11,733 nucleotides of DNA from an uncultured Moraxellaceae bacterium (lineage in GTDB: Bacteria > Pseudomonadota > Gammaproteobacteria > Pseudomonadales > Moraxellaceae): positions 1 to 11,733 of the forward strand of contig CALEYY010000059.1 of the NCBI GenBank assembly GCA_937928295.1, given 5' to 3'. Positions 7,510 through 11,733 of this stretch are shown here, in pieces. The position numbers were made by a program, and so were the translations under genes. How positions within the stretch are numbered: position 1 is the first letter of the stretch; every line of letters starts with the position of its first letter. The notes beneath the pieces were generated by a model that worked only from the letters and a program-made list of their open reading frames with translations, was not told where the DNA came from and did not search any database.

Positions 7510-9435
7510 TCAGACCGCGTCGGCGGCAGGCGTGCCCATGTCAGCGGCCGCCGTTTCTGCAGCTGCCGGCACCGGCGTGCCGCCCGACTTGTCGCTGTCG
7601 TTCCAGCCGCGTGGTGCGCGCAACTCGCGACGCGCCATGAGGTCATCAATCTGATCGGCATCAATCGTTTCATACTGCATCAGGGCCTTCGCCATGCTGT
7701 CGAGAATGTCGCGATTGTCGATCAGCAACTGGCGCGATCGGGCATAGCAGCGGTCAATGATCGAGCGCATCTCCAGATCAATATCAATCGAAGTCTGCGA
7801 TGAAATATTGGCGCGCGGGCCCGGACGGCCATACGATTCGCCTTCGTTCTCTTCATAGAGCAACGGCCCAAGCTTTTCGGACAGCCCCCACTTGGTCACC
7901 ATATTGCGTGCCAGCTCGGTGGCGCGCTGAATGTCATTGCTGGCACCCGTGGTTACGCCATCAGCACCCAGCGTCAGCTCTTCGGCAATACGGCCACCAA
8001 ACAGCGAGCAGATGTTGCCTTCAATGCCGCGCTTGGAGATCGAGTAGCGATCCTCTTCCGGCAGAAACATGGTGACGCCGAGCGCACGGCCACGCGGAAT
8101 GATGGACACCTTATAGACCGGATCGTGCTCGGGCGTGAGGCGGCCGACAATGGCATGACCGGCTTCGTGATAGGCGGTGTTGAGCTTTTCCTTGTCCGAC
8201 ATGACCATGGATTTGCGCTCGGCGCCCATCATGATCTTGTCCTTGGCCTTCTCGAAGTCATTCATGCTGACTTGCTTGAGATCGCCACGCGCGGCGAAAA
8301 GCGCCGCTTCGTTCACCAGGTTGGCCAGATCGGCACCGGAGAAGCCGGGCGTGGAGCGCGCCAAGGTCGAAGCATCGACATCGCCAGACATCGGAATTTT
8401 GCGCATGTGTACGCGCAGAATCTGCTCACGGCCGCGAATGTCCGGCAGGCCGACCACCACCTGGCGATCGAAACGACCTGGACGCAGCAGCGCAGAATCG
8501 AGCACATCCGGGCGGTTGGTGGCGGCGATGACGATGACGCCTTCGTTGCCCTCGAAACCGTCCATTTCCACCAGCAGCTGGTTCAGTGTCTGCTCGCGCT
8601 CATCGTTGCCGCCACCCATGCCGGCACCGCGATGACGACCGACCGCATCGATTTCATCGATAAAGATGATGCAGGGCGACTGCTTCTTGGCCTCTTCAAA
8701 CATGTCACGCACGCGGCTGGCGCCAACGCCGACAAACATTTCCACGAAATCGGAACCAGAGATCGAGAAGAACGGCACCTTGGCTTCGCCAGCGATGGCC
8801 TTGGCCAGCAGCGTCTTGCCCGTACCGGGCTGGCCAGCCATGAGGATACCGCGCGGAATTCGACCGCCCAGCTGCTGAAACTTGCCCGGATCGCGCAGGA
8901 ACTCGACGACTTCCTTCACTTCTTCCTTAGCTTCGTCACAACCCGCCACATCCGCGAAGGTAACCTTGATCTGGTCTTCGGTGAGCTGGCGCGCACGCGA
9001 CTTGCCAAAGCTCATCGGGTTACCGCGACCGCCGGGACCGCCGCCCATGCCGCCGCCCATCTTGCGCGACAGGAACATGAACAGGCCGACCATCAGCAAG
9101 ATCGGGAAGGCGGCAACCAGCAGCTGCGACACCAGGCCCTGCTGCTCGGCAGGCGCGCCGACAATGGCGACTTTCTGCTTGAGCAGCTGATTCATCAGGT
9201 CGGGATCTTCAATCGGCGGACGCACCACATCGAAGCGCTGGCCACCGGAGCGATCACCCGAAAGCGTGTCTGGCGTAATGCGCACTTGCTTGATCTCGCC
9301 AGCATCCACCGCCGACAGAAAATCGGTATAGCTCATGGCCTGTGCAGGCTTGGCCTTGTTGAAGTTGCCGAAGGCAAACATGAGGCCGCCGGCAATCAGC
9401 AACCAGACCAGCAAATTCTTGGCGATGTCATTCAC
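7510..9435 (-). CDS. ftsH: ATP-dependent zinc metalloprotease FtsH
   Basis: FtsH is a hexameric inner-membrane AAA+ protease that removes misassembled membrane proteins and regulators such as sigma-32 and LpxC in E. coli. The 641-residue protein has a transmembrane helix at about 7-23, a periplasmic domain, and a second helix at about 102-123. In the AAA+ domain are Walker A GQPGTGKT (201-208), pore motif FVG (234-236), Walker B IIFIDEID (256-263) and arginine fingers R318 and R321. The protease domain has the zinc site HEAGH (423-427) with the distal ligand D501. I chose the GTG at 9435: GGAGG is 9 bases upstream and the start reads MNDIAKNL, as in Pseudomonas FtsH. A GTG at 9441 is in frame but only 3 bases from the GGAGG. 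Walker A has Gln where E. coli FtsH has Pro. It follows rlmE by 35 bases. Confidence 0.98.
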   Translation of the reverse strand: MNDIAKNLLVWLLIAGGLMFAFGNFNKAKPAQAMSYTDFLSAVDAGEIKQVRITPDTLSGDRSGGQRFDVVRPPIEDPDLMNQLLKQKVAIVGAPAEQQGLVSQLLVAAFPILLMVGLFMFLSRKMGGGMGGGPGGRGNPMSFGKSRARQLTEDQIKVTFADVAGCDEAKEEVKEVVEFLRDPGKFQQLGGRIPRGILMAGQPGTGKTLLAKAIAGEAKVPFFSISGSDFVEMFVGVGASRVRDMFEEAKKQSPCIIFIDEIDAVGRHRGAGMGGGNDEREQTLNQLLVEMDGFEGNEGVIVIAATNRPDVLDSALLRPGRFDRQVVVGLPDIRGREQILRVHMRKIPMSGDVDASTLARSTPGFSGADLANLVNEAALFAARGDLKQVSMNDFEKAKDKIMMGAERKSMVMSDKEKLNTAYHEAGHAIVGRLTPEHDPVYKVSIIPRGRALGVTMFLPEEDRYSISKRGIEGNICSLFGGRIAEELTLGADGVTTGASNDIQRATELARNMVTKWGLSEKLGPLLYEENEGESYGRPGPRANISSQTSIDIDLEMRSIIDRCYARSRQLLIDNRDILDSMAKALMQYETIDADQIDDLMARRELRAPRGWNDSDKSGGTPVPAAAETAAADMGTPAADAV

Positions 9436-9470
9436 GATCACGAACCTCCGGGTTCAGAATTGCTTGGTGC

Positions 9471-10112
9471 TCAGGGCTTGAAGCCCGTCGCCACCAAATA
9501 GACTTCTCGCGAGCGTGCCCGCGATGCATCCGGCTTACGCGCCTTCAGCACCGGAAAGTGCTGGCGAATGAGCCGACGGTACTCCTCATAGCCTTCCCCC
9601 TGAAACACCTTGACCAAAAAGGCGCCATTGGGCTTCAACACACGCACAGCCATGTCCAGCGCCAGCTCGCACAGATACATGCCTCGCGGCTGATCTACCG
9701 AGTTATTACCAGACATATTGGGGGCCATGTCGCAAATTACAAGGTCAACCGGCTGATCACCTAACGCCAGCATGATCTCGTCGAGCACAGCTTGCTCACG
9801 AAAATCGCCCTGCACGAAGGTCACATCCGGCAAGGTATCCATCGGCAGGATGTCTGTTGCCACCACGCAGCCCCGATCGCCAAGAATCTTGCCGGCGACC
9901 TGACACCAGCCGCCCGGCGCCGAGCCGAGATCCAGCACACGCATGCCCGGCTTGATCAGTTTGTCTTTTTCCTGAATTTCCAGAAGCTTGTAACTGGCAC
10001 GCGAGCGATAGCCGTCTTTCCACGCGCGCTGCACATAGTGGTCATCGAGATGCTCGCGCATCCAGACCTTGCTGCTGCCGCTGAGTTTGTGGTTGGTAAT
10101 CTTTGTAGCCAT
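9471..10112 (-). CDS. rlmE: 23S rRNA 2'-O-ribose U2552 methyltransferase RlmE (FtsJ/RrmJ)
   Basis: RlmE methylates the ribose of U2552 in the A loop of 23S rRNA, a late step in 50S assembly. The 213-residue protein matches the family length. The SAM-binding motif I is DLGSAPGGW (61-69). The catalytic tetrad is visible as K42 in RSRASYKL, D128 in CDMAPNMSG, K168 in VKVFQG and E203 in SRARSREVYLVA. The ATG at 10112 has a GGTGAG just upstream and is preceded by a small hairpin at 10121-10134. It is the first gene of the leftward run and is followed after 35 bases by ftsH, the same pair as in E. coli, where both are heat-shock genes. I could not find a convincing sigma-32 promoter here. Confidence 0.98.
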   Translation of the reverse strand: MATKITNHKLSGSSKVWMREHLDDHYVQRAWKDGYRSRASYKLLEIQEKDKLIKPGMRVLDLGSAPGGWCQVAGKILGDRGCVVATDILPMDTLPDVTFVQGDFREQAVLDEIMLALGDQPVDLVICDMAPNMSGNNSVDQPRGMYLCELALDMAVRVLKPNGAFLVKVFQGEGYEEYRRLIRQHFPVLKARKPDASRARSREVYLVATGFKP

Positions 10113-10120
10113 ATCTCACC

Positions 10121-10142
10121 GCAGGCTGACCTGCAAAAAAAA
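10121..10142 (-). promoter_or_regulatory. rlmE leader: T8 tract followed by a hairpin ahead of the start site
   Basis: On the minus strand eight T's (10142-10135) are followed by GCAGG-TCAG-CCTGC (10134-10121), a perfect 5-bp stem ending directly before the GGTGAG that precedes the rlmE ATG. In the mRNA the stem abuts the ribosome binding site and could affect initiation. The structure is seen; any regulatory role is inference. Confidence 0.35.
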
Positions 10143-10265
10143 CGAACTCGCCCGCGTCAACAGGCTAAACTAGGCGTCCTTTTTACCAGAAACCCGCCTG
10201 CTTTTCCTGACAAACCGCGTTTGCGGCAGGAATACGCCTCGGGCCAGCGTCATTTGAGGTTTATT
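10143..10265. promoter_or_regulatory. Divergent rlmE / yhbY intergenic region
   Basis: Promoters for both divergent units should lie here. The best plus-strand candidate is a -10 like TAAACT (10166-10171), but it has no good -35 at the proper distance. On the minus strand I see no pair of hexamers with 16-18 base spacing, and no clear sigma-32 site. A short CCGC-GTTT-GCGG stem lies near 10207-10218. A GAGG at 10256-10259 serves as the yhbY ribosome binding site. Confidence 0.3.
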
Positions 10266-10577
10266 GTGAGCTTGTCTACTGCTGAGAAAAAACGCCTGCG
10301 CCAGATTGGTCATCACCTGAATCCGGTCGTCTTGCTCGGCGGCAACGGCCTGACCGAATCGGTGATTGCCGAGATTGATGCCCGCCTGGAAGACCATGAG
10401 CTGATCAAGGTTCGCGTCGGTGGCGAGGATAGAACCGCACGCCTGGCAGCAATCGACGAGATTGCCAAGGCGACTCAGGCTGAAGTAGCGCAGATCATCG
10501 GCAAGCTGGTGCTACTGTATCGCGCTGCGCGCAAGCCGGATCCGAAGCTGTCGAATCTGCTGCGCGCCCTCGCCTGA
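10266..10577 (+). CDS. yhbY: YhbY-family CRM-domain RNA-binding protein
   Basis: YhbY is a small CRM (CRS1-YhbY) domain protein that associates with pre-50S ribosomal particles in E. coli. The 103-residue product is a single domain with the characteristic GGNG loop (25-28) in VVLLGGNGLTESV and the C-terminal LVLLYR. The start is GTG at 10266, giving MSLSTAEKKRLRQIG, with GAGG 6 bases upstream. The open frame extends far upstream, but that part is antisense to rlmE and does not resemble a protein. It is divergent from rlmE, as in E. coli and Pseudomonas, and is followed within 10 bases by a terminator hairpin. Confidence 0.95.
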   Translation: MSLSTAEKKRLRQIGHHLNPVVLLGGNGLTESVIAEIDARLEDHELIKVRVGGEDRTARLAAIDEIAKATQAEVAQIIGKLVLLYRAARKPDPKLSNLLRALA

Positions 10578-10583
10578 TTAGCA

Positions 10584-10616
10584 CAGCGCGGCGTCACAAA
10601 CCGCGCTGAAGTTTTT
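10584..10616 (+). terminator. Intrinsic terminator of yhbY, overlapping the convergent gene
   Basis: CAGCGCGG (10584-10591) and CCGCGCTG (10601-10608) form a perfect 8-bp GC-rich stem with a 9-base loop, followed by AAG and five T's (10612-10616). It begins 7 bases after the yhbY stop. The stop codon of the convergent DUF962 gene (10594-10596) lies in the loop. The opposite strand has no T run after the hairpin, so it probably works in the plus direction only. Confidence 0.65.
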
Positions 10617-11061
10617 GCTGCACAAACAGTGGGCCGACGAGCAAGAACACCAAGTCATCCGCGAATGATGGCTTCGCGCCCTCGACCTTGTGCCCCCAGA
10701 ACTGCACCGCCCAAGCCGCCACCCAGATGCTGGCAAACACAGGCAGTAACGGCCAGCCGGCCTTCTCCATGAGCACGATGCCAGCAAAGCTGAGCGCAAG
10801 CCACGCCAAGCCGGTCAGCGTACTCCACAGCGACAGTCGCAGGTAAAACGCCATCACCGGCAATACGCCCAATGTTGCCAGATTCACCCACGACTGATAC
10901 GCCTCGGGCACACCGGGAATCCACTGCCCCACCGGCAGCAGCCAGAACAGCCCGAGAGTGGCGAAGAAAATCAACGGCACACAGAAGATGTGCACGATCT
11001 GATTAACCTTGTTGCGATGACTTTTGGCGTATTCAGCCAGAAACTCTGCTTCGGTGCGCAT
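10594..11061 (-). CDS. DUF962 / Mpo1-like small membrane protein
   Basis: The 155-residue product matches the DUF962 family. Its signs are the N-terminal histidine pattern SHRNKVNQIVH (H15, H24), the segment FWGHKVEG with H124, and the ending PSFADDLVFLLVGPLFV (131-147). Four to five hydrophobic segments lie at about 26-43, 60-76, 80-98, 104-122 and 135-150, so it is an inner-membrane protein. Yeast Mpo1, of this family, is an iron-dependent dioxygenase acting on a 2-hydroxy fatty acid from phytosphingosine; the bacterial substrate is unknown and I do not assign one. Two in-frame ATGs are possible. The upstream one (11070) is 1 base from an AAGG, too close to use it, whereas the one at 11061 has 10 bases spacing. 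A promoter lies upstream at 11114-11142. It converges on yhbY with a 16-base gap. Confidence 0.88.
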   Translation of the reverse strand: MRTEAEFLAEYAKSHRNKVNQIVHIFCVPLIFFATLGLFWLLPVGQWIPGVPEAYQSWVNLATLGVLPVMAFYLRLSLWSTLTGLAWLALSFAGIVLMEKAGWPLLPVFASIWVAAWAVQFWGHKVEGAKPSFADDLVFLLVGPLFVQQKLQRGL

Positions 11062-11100
11062 GAGCGACATACCTTGTTTTTATTGGATTAGATGCTTTAT

Positions 11101-11130
11101 TTGACTTGAGCTTGTTTTAGGCAGTATCAG
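11101..11130 (+). promoter_or_regulatory. Possible promoter of the secreted-protein gene
   Basis: TTGACT (11101-11106) and TATCAG (11125-11130) are spaced 18 bases apart on the plus strand, five and four matches to the sigma-70 consensus. This would give a leader of about 80 bases. A TATAGA at 11186-11191 is another possible -10 but lacks a -35. The assignment is tentative. Confidence 0.4.
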
Positions 11131-11142
11131 CCGGACTGTCAA
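11114..11142 (-). promoter_or_regulatory. Promoter of the DUF962 gene
   Basis: On the minus strand a perfect TTGACA (11142-11137) is followed after 17 bases by TAAAAC (11119-11114, four of six consensus bases). Transcription would begin near 11107, about 45 bases before the likely start codon. Its -10 box lies inside the spacer of the plus-strand candidate promoter. Confidence 0.65.
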
Positions 11143-11215
11143 TACGCACACTCAGGCTCCGTCAACGAGAGCAGGACGATCGCGTTATAGAGGGGGTACT
11201 ACAGGAGAAGTATTC

Positions 11216-11632
11216 ATGAAAAAGTATCTGGCAGCTGCCTTGCTAATCTCAGCAGGCACGACCTTCGCAGCTGATGTCGGCGTATCCGTCAATATCGGCC
11301 AGCCCGGCTTCTACGGCCAAATTGATATCGGCAACCAATACCCTCGCCCATCACTCATCTATAGTCAGCCCGTCATCATTCAACAAGTCCAGACCGTCAG
11401 GCAGCCACTGTATCTGCATGTGCCACCAGGCCATGCAAGGAACTGGCGCAAACATTGCGCCCACTACGGAGCTTGTGGCACGCCTGTCTATTTTGTGCAG
11501 GACAACTGGTATAACACCGTTTATGCCCCCGAATACCGTCGAAACAGAGATGGCCGTAACAATAATTATCGTGAAGATAGAGGCGATCGCGAAGAGCGAG
11601 GCCATGGAAATGGCCACGGTCATCGCGACTAA
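11216..11632 (+). CDS. Small secreted protein of unknown function
   Basis: I do not recognise a named family. The 138-residue product begins with a clear signal peptide: MKK, a hydrophobic stretch to about residue 16, and a likely cut after TTFA near 18-19. The mature part begins with a DVGVSVNIGQPGFYGQIDIG segment that could form beta strands. A central block follows, HVPPGHARNWRKHCAHYGAC, with two cysteines (C81, C87) that may form a disulfide, then GTPVYFVQDNWYNTVY. The last 30 residues are very hydrophilic and rich in Arg, Asp, Asn, Gly and His, ending GHGNGHGHRD. I recall similar uncharacterised exported proteins with a PPGHA.NWRKHC motif in other proteobacteria; a database search would be needed to confirm. 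The ATG has AGGAG 8 bases upstream and the gene ends at a strong terminator. Periplasmic location is likely; a metal-binding role of the His tail is only a guess. Confidence 0.85.
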   Translation: MKKYLAAALLISAGTTFAADVGVSVNIGQPGFYGQIDIGNQYPRPSLIYSQPVIIQQVQTVRQPLYLHVPPGHARNWRKHCAHYGACGTPVYFVQDNWYNTVYAPEYRRNRDGRNNNYREDRGDREERGHGNGHGHRD

Positions 11633-11633
11633 T

Positions 11634-11661
11634 AAAAACGCCCTCAGTTGAGGGCGTTTTT
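11634..11661. terminator. Bidirectional intrinsic terminator between convergent genes
   Basis: AAAAACGCCCTC (11634-11645) and GAGGGCGTTTTT (11650-11661) form a perfect 12-bp inverted repeat around the loop AGTT, with A and T runs on the outer arms. It begins 2 bases after the stop of the plus-strand secreted-protein gene and 14 bases beyond the greA stop on the minus strand, so it can end both transcripts. Confidence 0.92.
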
Positions 11662-11674
11662 CATGGAGTCGCGC

Positions 11675-11733
11675 TCAGGCGTAGCGCACCGCAATGACTT
11701 CGTACTCGACACGGCCGCCGGGCGTTTCAATCA
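11675..11733 (-). CDS. greA: Transcription elongation factor GreA, last 18 residues only
   Basis: The minus strand entering from the right edge ends in IETPGGRVEYEVIAVRYA and a TGA stop. This closely matches the GreA C-terminus (in E. coli IKTPGGEVEFEVIKVEYL). GreA binds in the RNA polymerase secondary channel and promotes cleavage of backtracked transcripts. The coiled-coil N-terminal domain is outside the window. Location beside yhbY-rlmE agrees, since greA lies in this neighbourhood in E. coli and Pseudomonas. GreB has a similar end, so the greA choice rests partly on context. Confidence 0.82.
   Translation of the reverse strand, partial: IETPGGRVEYEVIAVRYA

Noticed and set aside
8125..9501. 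Plus-strand open frame (458 codons) opposite ftsH
   Set aside because: It mirrors ftsH codon structure, with His/Gln/Arg-rich low-complexity product and no family features.
9792..10265. Upstream extension of the yhbY reading frame
   Set aside because: It is antisense to rlmE and crosses the divergent promoter region; the GTG at 10266 with GAGG gives the family N-terminus.
10113..10265. Sigma-32 heat-shock promoter for rlmE-ftsH
   Set aside because: It was expected from E. coli, but no CTTGAA-like -35 with a CCCCAT-like -10 at proper spacing could be found.
11351..11623. Minus-strand open frame opposite the secreted-protein gene
   Set aside because: Its hydrophobic product is the complement of the charged tail; the plus-strand gene has a signal peptide, ribosome binding site and terminator.

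Overview
The window is a piece of conserved bacterial core chromosome. Every protein-coding gene but one belongs to a recognisable family. The order infB-nusA-rimP-tRNA-fMet-tRNA-Leu(GAG)-secG-tpiA-glmM-folP-ftsH-rlmE, then divergent yhbY and finally greA, is the arrangement I know from Pseudomonas-type gammaproteobacteria. E. coli has the same blocks with other genes inserted. A NusA with two C-terminal acidic repeats, an FtsH starting like MNDIAKNL and moderately GC-rich DNA fit a gammaproteobacterium. I cannot name the genus from this sequence.

Layout. Bases 1-3484 (minus strand) hold the translation/transcription factor block: the first 492 codons of infB (running off the left edge), nusA and rimP. 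Bases 3485-4010 hold two tandem intrinsic terminators, the initiator tRNA with its own near-consensus promoter, a 13-bp hairpin, and tRNA-Leu(GAG). Bases 4011-10112 (minus strand) form a long compact run: rlmE, ftsH, folP, glmM, tpiA, secG, tRNA-Leu. It covers 23S rRNA methylation, membrane proteolysis, folate synthesis, amino-sugar synthesis, glycolysis and protein export, with gaps of about 12-80 bases. A divergent intergenic region (10113-10265) separates this run from yhbY on the plus strand. yhbY converges on a small DUF962 (Mpo1-like) membrane protein gene, and the yhbY terminator lies across the 3' end of that gene. Further right come a promoter region, a plus-strand gene for a small secreted protein of unknown function, a bidirectional terminator, and the last codons of greA entering from the right edge.

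How the parts relate. The initiator-tRNA promoter probably drives rimP-nusA-infB through two terminators, because I see no convincing promoter between them and rimP. That layout would allow NusA-sensitive attenuation. I found no mobile element, CRISPR array, phage gene, toxin-antitoxin pair or defence island, and no clear sign of a new multi-gene system. The least explained items are the 138-residue secreted protein, the U1-U72 mismatch in the initiator tRNA, the tandem terminators ahead of rimP, and the U-tract-less hairpin after tRNA-Leu.
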